From Deltaproteobacteria bacterium (GTDB taxonomy: Bacteria > Myxococcota > Kuafuiibacteriia > Kuafuiibacteriales > Kuafuiibacteriaceae), in NCBI GenBank assembly GCA_016713425.1, contig JADJPE010000005.1:1488001-1552000 (forward strand): 64,000 nt of DNA, written 5' to 3'. A program made the translations under genes and the position numbers. Below are positions 1-8,738 of this stretch, piece after piece; the first letter of the stretch is position 1; every line of letters starts with the position of its first letter. The notes beneath the pieces were generated by a model. That model saw nothing but the letters and a program-made list of their open reading frames with translations. It made no database searches and was not told the DNA's origin.

Positions 1-1795
1 CGGACTGTGAGCCCCCGACCGGACCCACCGACTTGTTGATAAGATGCTGCTGCACGATGGTCAACAGTGTGTTGATGAGGATGTAGAAGCACAATCCGGA
101 GGGCAGGGCGATCATCATAGCCCCAAAAACCAGGGGCATCGTGTACTGCATAATCTTCTGCTGCGCGGCATCCATCGTCGATGGCGTCATTCGCTGCTGC
201 AAGAACATCACGACGATCAGCAACACCGGCAGCACCCAGTAGGGATCGGGTGTCGTCAAATCGTTGAGCCACAAGAAGCCCTGTTGGTAGAGATCCACGG
301 ACGACCATAAAGCCCGATACAGCGCGAACCAAATAGGCATCTGAATCAAGATCGGAAGACAACCACCGGCCGGATTGACACCGTGCTCTCGATACAACTT
401 CATCAGCTCTTCGCTCTGGCGCTGACGATCCTCTGGAAACTTCGCCTTTATCGCTTCCATCGCCGGTTTGAGTTGGCTCAGAGCTCTCATAGATCGTCCG
501 GATCGTTGGTTCAGAGGGAACAACACCAGCTTGACGAGTACCGTCAGACCCAAGATCGCGATCCCCCAAGAACCAGAGAGACGGTGAACCATCCCCAAAA
601 TCCACAAGAGCGCCGCGCAAAGTGGGGCAAGATTCATCCCCAGAATTCGATAATCAACGGCGCCTTCCACCTGCGCATCCATGAGGGTGAGCAGTGCCGG
701 CTTCTTGACGCCCAGGTACGCGGTGAACTTGTGTCGTTTTTCTTGCCCGGGCTCCAAGACGACTTCAGGCATTTCGAGCGACGCTCGAAGAATCGGCCCC
801 TCGGCCTTCAGACGGCACGCAGCCTCGGCACGGTCTCTGAGCACGATCGCCGCAACAAAATACTGCCGGTCCGCGGCAACCCACCGCACGCCGTTATCCT
901 CGTGCCGACCGTCCGTCTCCCCGACAAGCGTCTGATGGGCAACCCGCGTAACGCTCTCGTCATTGAAACACAGCGCATCGAGATGGTCGCCGGGTGGAAT
1001 GAAATTCGCGAGAAATCCGCTCCCCTTCTTCATGGCATCGGTCGTGTGCAGCGCAGTCGATATCCGCATGTTGTGTCGCTGCGTCTTTGGGGACTCGTTT
1101 CTGACGGTCACCGCAAGCTCGACTTCGAATGAATCCTTTCGAAAGCTGTACTCTCGCTCGATCTCGACGCCGTCCGGACTTCGATACTGATACACGACGC
1201 GGTCGGCCGTGCTCTCGACAACCTTGTACGGAATCAAGGCCGGCGTCCGAAACGAAGTCCCCTCCGTGAACTCGACGCCCGCCATTTGCTGAATGGCCGC
1301 CTCGCGACCTTGCATGCCCGCGATTGAATTCGCGAGCTGGATCGGGAGATCGCTTGGTTGGTTCTTGCTGTTTCTCTCGCGGTAGGTCAGCAGTCGGAAG
1401 CTGTCGATGCCGCCGCCCATGTTTGTGAGCGCAACCTCGAAGGGGATCGCAGCCGCACCTGCATCACCCGGAACCTCACCCTGAAACAAGAACGTCGCTG
1501 CCTCGACCGGTGGCTCGTCAAGCACCTCACCTTCGCCGTTCGCTCCGCCGTTTCCTGTTCCATCGTCAACACCCGCGCGGCCGGCGCGCCGCTCATCAGA
1601 TCTCTCGCCGGTTCGCGCACCAGACAACGTGGAAGTACGCGCACCTTCGCCCGCAACCATCGCATCCTGTGCGCTACCTTCACCATTAGGTCCTGCGGCC
1701 TTCTTGGGAGGCATGAAGATTTGACCGAGCACCATCACGACGAGACACAACCCCGTCGCCAAGATCAGCCGCTTGCTGTTTGCAGATTCATCCAT
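1..1795 (-). CDS. yidC: Membrane protein insertase YidC (C-terminus cut by window edge)
   Basis: YidC inserts and folds inner-membrane proteins, alone or with SecYEG. I translated the minus strand from the ATG at 1795-1793 through 1 without meeting a stop, giving about 598 residues. The N-terminal transmembrane segment is near residues 8-30 (LILATGLCLVVMVLG). An Ala/Gly/Glu-rich linker follows, then the periplasmic beta-super-sandwich domain. The conserved C-terminal membrane region carries FPLNQRSGRSMRALSQLKP and the hallmark LPILIQMPIWFALYRAL. The last residues read (…HLINKSVGPVGG) are near the usual C-terminus, so little is missing. It follows yidD after a 116 bp gap in the usual rpmH-rnpA-yidD-yidC order. 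Identity is certain; the start is well supported because the N-terminal membrane anchor begins right there. Confidence 0.96.
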   Translation of the reverse strand, partial: MDESANSKRLILATGLCLVVMVLGQIFMPPKKAAGPNGEGSAQDAMVAGEGARTSTLSGARTGERSDERRAGRAGVDDGTGNGGANGEGEVLDEPPVEAATFLFQGEVPGDAGAAAIPFEVALTNMGGGIDSFRLLTYRERNSKNQPSDLPIQLANSIAGMQGREAAIQQMAGVEFTEGTSFRTPALIPYKVVESTADRVVYQYRSPDGVEIEREYSFRKDSFEVELAVTVRNESPKTQRHNMRISTALHTTDAMKKGSGFLANFIPPGDHLDALCFNDESVTRVAHQTLVGETDGRHEDNGVRWVAADRQYFVAAIVLRDRAEAACRLKAEGPILRASLEMPEVVLEPGQEKRHKFTAYLGVKKPALLTLMDAQVEGAVDYRILGMNLAPLCAALLWILGMVHRLSGSWGIAILGLTVLVKLVLFPLNQRSGRSMRALSQLKPAMEAIKAKFPEDRQRQSEELMKLYREHGVNPAGGCLPILIQMPIWFALYRALWSSVDLYQQGFLWLNDLTTPDPYWVLPVLLIVVMFLQQRMTPSTMDAAQQKIMQYTMPLVFGAMMIALPSGLCFYILINTLLTIVQQHLINKSVGPVGGSQS

Positions 1796-1911
1796 GATTT
1801 CCGTCCAAATAAGAAGCTGACGCCCAATAGTCGACTACCAATCGCGACAACTCAGACAACTCGGACAAACTCAGGGGCGGCGTCTTACCCCAAAGCATCA
1901 AACTTCGGATC

Positions 1912-2202
1912 CTATGGAGGATCGAATCCTCCTGGGCTCAAAGGGTGACAGCGCAAGAGTCGCCGCAGCGCCCGCACCAACCCGCGCGCTACGCCGTACT
2001 TCCGAACCGCGACCATCGCATAGTCGCTGCACGTCGGATAAAAGCGACACTCCGCACCAAGTACCCGAAAGACAGGCGACAAGAACGCTTGGTACCCACG
2101 AATGAGTAGGCAAACGAACCCCTGAAGAGGCCGCTTCGTCACCGAGCAACGATCGCCGACGCTCTCCGTGCCGGACACAAGATTCGGCTCATGTTCCTTC
2201 AT
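1912..2202 (-). CDS. yidD: Membrane protein insertion efficiency factor YidD
   Basis: This is a small protein of 96 residues at most. The family core is clear: LIRGYQAFLSP, then CRFYPTCSDYA with the conserved cysteines, and the ending HPLSPGGFDPP. YidD is an inner-membrane-associated factor encoded between rnpA and yidC that assists membrane insertion. The first start (ATG at 2202) overlaps the rnpA stop as ATGA, suggesting translational coupling. It adds about 26 residues before the conserved core, so an internal start is possible. The identity is firm; the exact N-terminus is not. Confidence 0.92.
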   Translation of the reverse strand: MKEHEPNLVSGTESVGDRCSVTKRPLQGFVCLLIRGYQAFLSPVFRVLGAECRFYPTCSDYAMVAVRKYGVARGLVRALRRLLRCHPLSPGGFDPP

Positions 2203-2627
2203 GCTCGTGCGGCCCGCTGCGAGGCGCTTCGAATCCCCGGCAATATCTCCGCTGCGAGATCGTGCAGCTTCCCCTTCGCGATGCGACCTGCGCTGTCTTT
2301 CGCAATCACAACGATGTCGGTCGGCGCCTCCGGTAAGCGGCGAAAGATTTCTTTCAACAAACGCCGGAGACGGTTCCGAACCACAGCGTTCCCGGCGCGG
2401 CGCGAAATCGCGACACCAAAACGACCGCCGCGGCGCGACTGCGCCCTCTCTTGAGAAACCGCCAAGGCGACCACCACGAAATGCCGCGTGTGTGCGCGTA
2501 CCCCGTAACGCTGAACTCTCAAGAATTCGTGCCGCTTTCGAAGGCGCCGCGCCTTCGAAAATCCCGTCGACCCGCTCGCCCCGCTCGCCCCGCTCAAAGA
2601 GAGCTTAGGCTCCACCTCAATATTCAA
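2199..2627 (-). CDS. rnpA: Ribonuclease P protein component
   Basis: RnpA is the protein subunit of RNase P, which matures tRNA 5' ends with the M1 RNA. The signature RNR box is visible as NAVVRNRLRRLLKEIFR, and the N-terminal substrate-binding part as ARRLRKRHEFLRVQ. The longest frame starts at a TTG (2627) and gives 142 residues. The first ~20 (Ser/Gly/Ala-rich, encoded by a 9-bp repeat near 2570-2595) look non-essential, so the true start may be downstream. It lies 236 bp after rpmH, a larger gap than usual, and overlaps yidD by 4 bases. Confidence 0.93.
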   Translation of the reverse strand: MNIEVEPKLSLSGASGASGSTGFSKARRLRKRHEFLRVQRYGVRAHTRHFVVVALAVSQERAQSRRGGRFGVAISRRAGNAVVRNRLRRLLKEIFRRLPEAPTDIVVIAKDSAGRIAKGKLHDLAAEILPGIRSASQRAARA

Positions 2628-2823
2628 TGCGGATGCCCATCCCTGAGACGACCTCGAAGACTCTTGCCCACCCGGCGAGCGGCATCAAGTCAGGTCATCC
2701 AGCGAGACCCATCGCGGTCGATCCAGCGTCGGATCAACCGCAAAACCAACAGCAACAAGCTGATCGCCCGCTAAGCGAGCCGTGAGCCGTATGGAAGAAC
2801 GAAAGAAGATCGAAGAAAGGAAA

Positions 2824-2859
2824 GGTTCGAGCTGGCAAGCGTTCAACGGCCCGCGAACC
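2824..2859 (-). terminator. Possible hairpin attenuator between rpmH and rnpA
   Basis: Read on the minus strand just after the rpmH stop, GGTTCG (2859-2854) pairs with CGAACC (2829-2824). The next bases are pyrimidine-rich (TTTCCTTTCTTC). The loop is long (24 nt) but contains further GGC/GCC pairing. It could partly separate the very highly expressed rpmH from rnpA. This is a weak call without folding energies. Confidence 0.35.
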
Positions 2860-2863
2860 ACGA

Positions 2864-3013
2864 TCACTTCTTATAGATGCTTGGGACAAGACGCTTACGG
2901 CCCTTGCTCCGGCGGCTCGAAAGGACCTTGGCCCCATTCGCTGTCTGCATGCGCTTCCGGAATCCGTGCTTGCGCTTCCGTCTGACGTTGGATGGCTGAA
3001 ATGTTCGCTTCAT
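2864..3013 (-). CDS. rpmH: 50S ribosomal protein L34
   Basis: A 49-residue, strongly basic protein read directly from the minus strand (ATG at 3013, TGA at 2864). It starts MKRTFQPSNVRRKRKHGF and contains the L34 pattern RKRMQTANGAKVLSSRR and GRKRL. L34 is a structural protein of the large ribosomal subunit. It is divergent from dnaA, with 273 bp between the start codons, the classical origin-region arrangement. The C-terminal tail VPSIYKK is slightly longer than in many L34 proteins. A perfect TTGACA lies at 3068-3063 on the minus strand, but I see no -10 at the right spacing. Confidence 0.97.
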   Translation of the reverse strand: MKRTFQPSNVRRKRKHGFRKRMQTANGAKVLSSRRSKGRKRLVPSIYKK

Positions 3014-3144
3014 GAATGACCTCTCGCGTCGAACTGTCTTTCCGACATAGCTGCCAGCAGACTGTCAAGAATTGTCGCGATGACCCCAAATCAAAGAGCG
3101 CTCCGAATCGGACCCTACCAACGCCCGATGGACCGGTTTGCGGC

Positions 3145-3173
3145 TTGCGTGACCTCCGGATCGCAGCTAGTTT
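3145..3173 (+). promoter_or_regulatory. Predicted dnaA promoter (housekeeping sigma type)
   Basis: TTGCGT (3145-3150) is followed after exactly 17 bp by TAGTTT (3168-3173), a plausible -35/-10 pair for the plus strand. The predicted start of transcription is near 3180, about 107 nt before the dnaA ATG. A perfect short inverted repeat (TTTTCG-CCCC-CGAAAA, 3172-3187) overlaps the -10 and start site and could be regulatory. The remainder of the 3014-3286 gap shows no convincing DnaA boxes. Confidence 0.45.
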
Positions 3174-3286
3174 TTCGCCCCCGAAAACAAGCCGTGTTGA
3201 ACGCTTTGCCGAAAAAAAACATCCCGTAAGCCCGCAAGGCTTCGGGTCATGCAACCAAGGACCACAATCCCGACGGGAGACCACCC

Positions 3287-4783
3287 ATGGACACCTCATC
3301 CTCCGACCGCTGGACTCAGCTCAAAGGACTCCTTCGGGCGCGCCTGAGTGAGCAGGCCTACGCCACCTGGGTCAGCCAAATGTCTCTGGTTGGCGATACC
3401 CCAAGCAAGCTCACCCTGAGCCTCCCGAACACCTTCGCGCTGGACTGGGTGAACAACCACTATCGCGACGTTATCCAGGAGCAGCTCGCGACGTTCGATG
3501 AACTCGTTTCGCTCGAGTTCATTTTGGCTGATGCACCAGACGAGGACGAAATACTCCCGATTCCTCCCCTTGCTGCGCCCTCACCGGGTTTCGGCCCCCA
3601 GAACTCGAGCCAGATTCCGAGCTCCCTCCCCACGTCCACGCCGATGGCGGGCACGGGCATGTCGACGTCGAACCCAAGCGGACTGCCCGGTCCTCGTTTT
3701 GCCACACCAGCACAACGCCCAACCCAGAGACCCCACGCACACGCACCGGCCGCCGGACTCACGGCGCTTCGATCACTCAACGCGCGTTACACGTTCGACT
3801 CTTTTGTCACCGGCCCGTCGAACCAACTCGCTTCGGCCGCCGCTCAGTCCGTCTCCGAAAACCCGGGCTGTGCCTACAACCCGCTCTTCATTTTCGGGCG
3901 CGTAGGTCTAGGGAAGACGCATCTTCTTCAGGCCATCGGCCACGCGATCCTCAAACGCAACCCGAACGCCGTCGTTTGCTATCAAACCACCGAACAGTTC
4001 GTGAACGACGTCGTCCAAGGCATCCGTTTCGAACGCATGGACGAAGTGCGCAGCATATACCGACAATGCGACGTTCTGATGATCGACGACATCCAGTTCA
4101 TTGCTGGCAAGGAAGCTTGCCAGGCCGAATTCTTTCACACGTTCAACGCGCTTTATGATGCTCGCAAGCAGGTCGTGCTCACGTCAGACAAGCTTCCGCA
4201 TGAGCTCAAAGACCTCGAGGAACGCGTCCGAACCCGCTTCCAATGGGGTCTCATCGTCGATCTCCAACCTCCCGAACTCGAGACTCGAATCGCCATCGTC
4301 AAAAAGAAGGCCGAAAAAGATGGGATCGACCTTCCGGATGATGTTGCGATGTTCATCGCTCAAACCGTCCGTTCCAACGTCCGCGAACTCGAAGGCTCTC
4401 TCATTCGCGTCGCAGCCTACGCATCCTTGTCTCGCCATCCGATCACGCTTGAGATCGCCAAGGACGTCCTGAAGGATGTCATGCCCGGCACAGGTCAAGC
4501 GCTCACCTGCGACACGATCGTGAAACAAGTTGCGAACCACTTTGACCTCAAGGTGACAGATCTCAAATCTCCGCGGCGCGGACGCGCCATCGCGCTCCCG
4601 CGCCAGATCGCGATGTACCTGTGCCGCAAACACACCGGCGCCTCTTATCCCGACATCGGCAACGCGCTCGGAGGAAAGGACCATACGACCGCCCTGAATG
4701 CCTTTAAGCGCATTGAGTCGCGACTCAACGAACCTGAGGTCCGTCACCACGTGGAGCAGGTCGAGCGCACGATCCTGCCCTAA
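3287..4783 (+). CDS. dnaA: Chromosomal replication initiator DnaA
   Basis: DnaA binds DnaA boxes at oriC, unwinds the origin and loads the helicase. The 498 residues show domain I (about 1-80, with W9 and the WVSQM segment), then a long Pro/Ser/Thr-rich linker (about 84-160). The AAA+ domain has Walker A GRVGLGKTH (204-212) and Walker B VLMIDDIQF (263-271). The C-terminal DNA-binding domain carries the DnaA signature GGKDHTTALNAFKRIE near 463-478. The usual GGVGLGKTH is GRVGLGKTH here, which still satisfies GxxxxGKT. The ATG follows CGGGAGACCACCC. It is the first gene of the rightward replication cluster and is followed by a 427 bp intergenic region that probably holds the origin. Confidence 0.98.
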   Translation: MDTSSSDRWTQLKGLLRARLSEQAYATWVSQMSLVGDTPSKLTLSLPNTFALDWVNNHYRDVIQEQLATFDELVSLEFILADAPDEDEILPIPPLAAPSPGFGPQNSSQIPSSLPTSTPMAGTGMSTSNPSGLPGPRFATPAQRPTQRPHAHAPAAGLTALRSLNARYTFDSFVTGPSNQLASAAAQSVSENPGCAYNPLFIFGRVGLGKTHLLQAIGHAILKRNPNAVVCYQTTEQFVNDVVQGIRFERMDEVRSIYRQCDVLMIDDIQFIAGKEACQAEFFHTFNALYDARKQVVLTSDKLPHELKDLEERVRTRFQWGLIVDLQPPELETRIAIVKKKAEKDGIDLPDDVAMFIAQTVRSNVRELEGSLIRVAAYASLSRHPITLEIAKDVLKDVMPGTGQALTCDTIVKQVANHFDLKVTDLKSPRRGRAIALPRQIAMYLCRKHTGASYPDIGNALGGKDHTTALNAFKRIESRLNEPEVRHHVEQVERTILP

Positions 4784-5210
4784 CTCCGAAGCTCCGAAGC
4801 GCCTTGTGAATTCGAAACGCCGTGTGAAACCCCCCAAGACAGGCCGGCGCGCGTCGTCACCCACACGTCCCCGCCCGTCGTCTGGTCGAAAGGAAAGGGA
4901 ACTCGATCACAATGATATCCCGACGAACTCAACCTATAGTTGTTAGGGCTTGTTCTACCACAAGGGGTTGTGTACAAGGCTGTGATCGTAGGGTGCGAAC
5001 CGAAATGAAAAAGATGTCCACAGGAACGGCAGTCAAAGATCACAGCACTTCGAAATCCAAAAGAACAAAGAAGACATATACGTCGACCCCTTTTCCTGCT
5101 TTTCACACCCCCTATTACGACGACCAGTTGATCTAGATCTCAGATCTAAAAAGAGAGAAGAGAGGGCCGGTTCAAAACGCTGAGCCCGATGACACGAGGA
5201 ATCTACCCCT
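4784..5210. other. Candidate oriC in the dnaA-dnaN intergenic region
   Basis: 427 bp without a gene. It holds TGTGTACAA (4969-4977, one mismatch to TGTGNATAA) and ATGTCCACA (5014-5022, two mismatches to TTATCCACA). There is also a small inverted repeat CACAA-GGGG-TTGTG (4959-4972). The stretch 5020-5165 is clearly AT-richer than its surroundings and ends in clustered AGATCT motifs (TAGATCTCAGATCTA near 5135-5150) followed by an A/G-only run. No perfect DnaA box was seen, so the origin call rests mainly on position and base composition. Confidence 0.4.
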
Positions 5211-6320
5211 ATGGAACTCAACATCCGAGTCCAGGAGCTCACCCGAGCCCTCCACCGCGTTCAGGGTATCGTCGAAAAGAAAACGACGAAGCCCGTGCTC
5301 GCCTCGGTCCTCATCAAGACCCGAGGTCAAGACCGAATTGCCGTCTCAGCGACGGACCTCGAGATCGCACTCACGGGCGACTACGAAGCCGAGGTCATCA
5401 AGGAAGGTTCGATCACGATCGGGGCGAAAGGGCTCTACGACATCGTCCGCTCGCTGCCAGAAGCGCACGCATCGCTGAAGCGCACCGCAAACAACTGGGT
5501 CGAGATCGTCTGTGGCAAGGTCAAGTATCGATTGGTTGCGAACAGTGACGAAGAGTTCCCAAAGCTTCCCGCCTTTTCCGACGCCGCTTTCTTCTCGGTC
5601 GACGCGGCCGTCGTTCGGGGTATGATCGACAAGACGCTCTACGCTGTTTCGACCGACGAGACCCGGTACAACCTCACCGGAGTCTACTGCGAAGCGCTTG
5701 CCCGAGAGACGGGACTTCGAATGGTCGCGACCGACGGACATCGTCTGTCTGTCGTCGAGCGCGCGATGCCGGAAGCGCCGATCCTCAAAGAGGGGGTCAT
5801 CATTCCGCGGAAGGGATTGATTGAGCTTCGCAGGATCCTTGACGATGCGGGCGAAGGAGCTCGGCTTGCTTTCGTCGACAACAGCGCCATCTTCGAGTCC
5901 AGTGGCCTGACCCTTACGATGAGGCTCGTCGACGGCCGCTTCCCCGACTATCAGCAAGTCATCCCGACCGCTTTCTCTCGCCAGATTCGACTCAGTCGGA
6001 CCACGCTCACGCAAGCGTTAAAGAGGACTTCACTCCTCGCGCCCGACAAAGGGCAGGGCGTTCGCTTCGATCTGGCCGAGAACATGCTCTCGCTGACGAC
6101 CAATAATCCAGACCTTGGCGAAGCACGAGAAGACATCGACGTTGCCTACGAAGGTGAGCCACTTCGGATTGGGTTCAACGTCCGCTACGTCATGGATGCG
6201 CTTTCGGTCATCACCGAAGAGAACGCGGTCATCGAGCTGACCGACGAGCTGTCTCCGGGCGTCTTCTATGGTGCAGGCGCCGAGGGCTATCGGGCTGTCG
6301 TCATGCCCATGCGCATTTGA
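5211..6320 (+). CDS. dnaN: DNA polymerase III subunit beta (sliding clamp)
   Basis: The 369-residue product has normal length for the three-domain clamp, which encircles DNA and tethers polymerase III. It begins MELNIRVQELTRALHRVQGI and shows typical DnaN blocks: TKPVLASVLI, DETRYNLTGVY, MVATDGHRLSV, VDGRFPDYQQVIP, and the C-terminal end AGAEGYRAVVMPMRI that forms part of the partner-binding pocket. The ATG follows GAGGAATCTACCCCT, which contains a GAGGA ribosome-binding site. It is followed after 66 bp by recF; that spacer contains a run of TTCTAG/TTTTAG repeats (6348-6385). Confidence 0.98.
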   Translation: MELNIRVQELTRALHRVQGIVEKKTTKPVLASVLIKTRGQDRIAVSATDLEIALTGDYEAEVIKEGSITIGAKGLYDIVRSLPEAHASLKRTANNWVEIVCGKVKYRLVANSDEEFPKLPAFSDAAFFSVDAAVVRGMIDKTLYAVSTDETRYNLTGVYCEALARETGLRMVATDGHRLSVVERAMPEAPILKEGVIIPRKGLIELRRILDDAGEGARLAFVDNSAIFESSGLTLTMRLVDGRFPDYQQVIPTAFSRQIRLSRTTLTQALKRTSLLAPDKGQGVRFDLAENMLSLTTNNPDLGEAREDIDVAYEGEPLRIGFNVRYVMDALSVITEENAVIELTDELSPGVFYGAGAEGYRAVVMPMRI

Positions 6321-6386
6321 TGCTGACCTGACGCCAACTCTTGCTTCTGGTTTTAGTCCTAGTTCTAGTTCTAGTTTTCGTTTTGA

Positions 6387-7499
6387 ATGCGTCTTCTTCG
6401 AGCCGAGTTCTTTGACTTTCGAAACATCGCTTCCGCGGCGATCGAGTTCAGTCCGCATTGCACGGTCTTCGTAGGACACAATGGTCAAGGAAAGACGAAT
6501 CTCATCGAGGGCCTCTATGTGGTCGCAGGGCTGCGCCCACTTCGTAACGTCGCCCGTCGGGCTCTGATTCGTCGTGGGGCTGAGAAAGCTCGAGTCGCGG
6601 TCTCGGTTCGTTCCGAGCGAACCGGGCTTACTCATGATCTCTCGGTGTCTCTTTCGTCCGGGCCACGTCTTCTCATGCGAGACAGCAAGCGGGTCGACAC
6701 CGAAGCTTTTGTTGGTCATCTGGTTGCTGTTGCCTTTACGCCGGACGACCTCGATCTCCCAAAAGGAGGACCTGATGCGCGTCGACGATTTCTCGACCGC
6801 GCGCTCTTCAATCTTCGGCCTGCGCACCTTGCCCGAACGATGCGCTATCAACGTGCACTTCGAGACCGAAACCGGCTGCTCACGGAGAACGCGAGCGATG
6901 CGTCGATCGCCGCCTTCGACGAGATCGTGGCGCGCGAAGGTGCATCCATCTCTCTCGACCGCGACGCTTATCTCGTCGAGATCGGTCCGCTCGTCGAATC
7001 CCATTTCGCACAGATCGCGCGACCGGCACCAAAGCTGAGGCTCACCTATGAGAACAGCCTCGGTTGTCCGCTCGGAGACATGCGTCGCGAGGACCTTACG
7101 GAAGCGCTCCTGAAACTTCTCCACCAACGTCGGCTCATCGACCGCAAGAGGAAGAAGACCTCGGTCGGTCCGCATCTGGATGACCTGACGCTTACACTCG
7201 ATTCTCTGCCTGCGAAGGAGCACGCTTCTCAAGGTCAGCATCGCGCGATCGTTCTTGCACTCAAGCTGGCTGAGATCGTTCATCTCTCGAGTCAACTCGG
7301 GGAGCCTCCGCTCCTTCTTCTCGACGACATGTCTTCGGAGCTCGATCATGACCGTGGCAGACAACTCTTCGAAACGGTCAATGACTTGAAGGGACAAGTG
7401 GTCGTGACCTCGACGGACCCGGCCGTGGCCGGACTACTTGGTCACTCTGACCTCGTGCTTCATCGCGTATCTGAAGGGCATGTTGCGGCAAGCGCTTGA
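6387..7499 (+). CDS. recF: DNA replication and repair protein RecF
   Basis: An SMC-like ATPase of 370 residues that helps load RecA at gaps and works with RecO and RecR. Visible motifs are the Walker A GHNGQGKTNLIEG near residues 29-41, the RecF segment KGGPDARRRFLDR, the ABC-type signature region ASQGQHRAIVLALKLAE, and the Walker B LLLLDDMSSELD. It ends by overlapping the following fni frame (stop TGA 7497-7499). In many bacteria gyrB follows recF directly; here it does not, and gyrB is at 55 kb. Confidence 0.97.
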   Translation: MRLLRAEFFDFRNIASAAIEFSPHCTVFVGHNGQGKTNLIEGLYVVAGLRPLRNVARRALIRRGAEKARVAVSVRSERTGLTHDLSVSLSSGPRLLMRDSKRVDTEAFVGHLVAVAFTPDDLDLPKGGPDARRRFLDRALFNLRPAHLARTMRYQRALRDRNRLLTENASDASIAAFDEIVAREGASISLDRDAYLVEIGPLVESHFAQIARPAPKLRLTYENSLGCPLGDMRREDLTEALLKLLHQRRLIDRKRKKTSVGPHLDDLTLTLDSLPAKEHASQGQHRAIVLALKLAEIVHLSSQLGEPPLLLLDDMSSELDHDRGRQLFETVNDLKGQVVVTSTDPAVAGLLGHSDLVLHRVSEGHVAASA

Positions 7500-8605
7500 C
7501 CGCCGGGCTCGGAACAACGAACGTTCGCCTCGTGACGCAAAAGGATCGGTTCAAGCGTCGGCGTTTGTCTTCCAAGCAGCGTCACATAGAGGCTGCGCTC
7601 GATGGTCAAAGTGAGGTTCCGGTCACGAGCCGAGGAGGGGACCTCGGTTTCGGCTCACTTCGTTTTCTTCCGATGACGCTTCCGGAAATCGATTTCGGCG
7701 CGATCGACCTCTCGCTCAGGTTTCTTGGCAAGACGATCCGTGCGCCCTTCATGATCGCGCCGATGACGGGTGGGCTAAAGCGTGGGGGTCAGCTCAACAA
7801 GATCATGGCCACGGCCGCCGAACACGTGCAGATTCCGTTTGGCGTTGGTTCACAGCGTGTCGCCCTCGAGGTGAGAAGTCGCGCCCGCGACTTTCAAGTG
7901 CGTCGGTTTGCACCAACGATTCCGATCTTCGCAAACCTTGGCGCGATTCAACTCATGCGTGGATACAGCGCTGATGATGCACAACGCGCCGTCGATATGG
8001 TCGAAGGCGATGCGCTGTTCCTTCACATGAATGCGATGCAGGAAGTGATTCAGGAAGAAGGTGACACCGATTGGCGAGGTGTTCTTCGTGCGATCGCTTC
8101 GCTTTGCGAAAATTTCACGAAACGCAGAAGCGTGCCGGTCTTCGTGCGTGAGGTTGGTTTTGGCGTTCCAGTGGACCAAGCACGCCGTCTCATTGAAGCG
8201 GGCGTTCAGGGGATCGATTGCGCTGGACGCGGCGGCACGAGCTGGACGCTTCTCGAAGGTCGTGTCGCGTCATCGAAAAGCCATCAGTCGCTCGGTTCCA
8301 TTTTTGCGGCGTGGGGACTCACGACCCCCGAATCGATCTTGGCGGTTCGCAACGTGAGCAAGAAGATCCCCCTGATTGCTTCCGGGGGTGTCCGATCGGG
8401 ACTCGACGTCGCGAAGGCGGTGGCCCTCGGGGCGACTTTGGCCTCAATCGGTGCACCGGTGATGCGCGCCGCCGCTGAAGGCGGAACTGATGCCGTCACA
8501 GACCTCCTGGAGACCACCAAGAAAGCGCTCAAGGTCGCCATGTTCGGCGTGGGTGCGGTATCCCTTACCTCGTTTCGAAAGAACCCGCGGTTGATACCCT
8601 TCTGA
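7496..8605 (+). CDS. fni: Type 2 isopentenyl-diphosphate delta-isomerase (FMN)
   Basis: Interconverts IPP and DMAPP using reduced FMN, unlike the Nudix type 1 enzyme. Family features include KQRHIEAALDGQ near the N-terminus, APFMIAPMTGG, FGVGSQRVAL, LHMNAMQEVIQEEGDTDW (with substrate/Mg-contacting residues), IDCAGRGGTSW and the phosphate-binding IASGGVRSGLDVAKAVALGA. Length of about 369 residues is normal. The longest start is a TTG (7496) overlapping the recF stop; a GTG at 7532 gives a shorter N-terminus closer to typical family starts. Tight coupling to recF is an unusual neighbourhood. Type 2 isomerases often accompany mevalonate-pathway genes, but none are in this window. Confidence 0.94.
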   Translation: MTAGLGTTNVRLVTQKDRFKRRRLSSKQRHIEAALDGQSEVPVTSRGGDLGFGSLRFLPMTLPEIDFGAIDLSLRFLGKTIRAPFMIAPMTGGLKRGGQLNKIMATAAEHVQIPFGVGSQRVALEVRSRARDFQVRRFAPTIPIFANLGAIQLMRGYSADDAQRAVDMVEGDALFLHMNAMQEVIQEEGDTDWRGVLRAIASLCENFTKRRSVPVFVREVGFGVPVDQARRLIEAGVQGIDCAGRGGTSWTLLEGRVASSKSHQSLGSIFAAWGLTTPESILAVRNVSKKIPLIASGGVRSGLDVAKAVALGATLASIGAPVMRAAAEGGTDAVTDLLETTKKALKVAMFGVGAVSLTSFRKNPRLIPF

Positions 8606-8697
8606 TTCTTCGTTCGCGCCCGCGTGCGGCTCGATCCCACGCCCATGTCGGGGCTCCTTCAGGCGAGATGCCGGGCCGGCTTTGTCCAAACTGTCGG

Positions 8698-8727
8698 TTG
8701 ACGAGCCATTCCGAGCGTTGCTAGCTT
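8698..8727 (+). promoter_or_regulatory. Predicted promoter giving a near-leaderless transcript
   Basis: TTGACG (8698-8703) and TAGCTT (8722-8727) are separated by 18 bp. The ATG of the next gene begins at 8739, 11 bases after the -10 hexamer, and no Shine-Dalgarno sequence precedes it. The transcript would have a leader of only a few bases. Confidence 0.5.
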
Positions 8728-8738
8728 CTCAGCCCCGC

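Noticed and set aside
6030..7397. 455-codon antisense frame over dnaN/recF.
   Set aside because: Shadow of two certain genes; no start signals or family.
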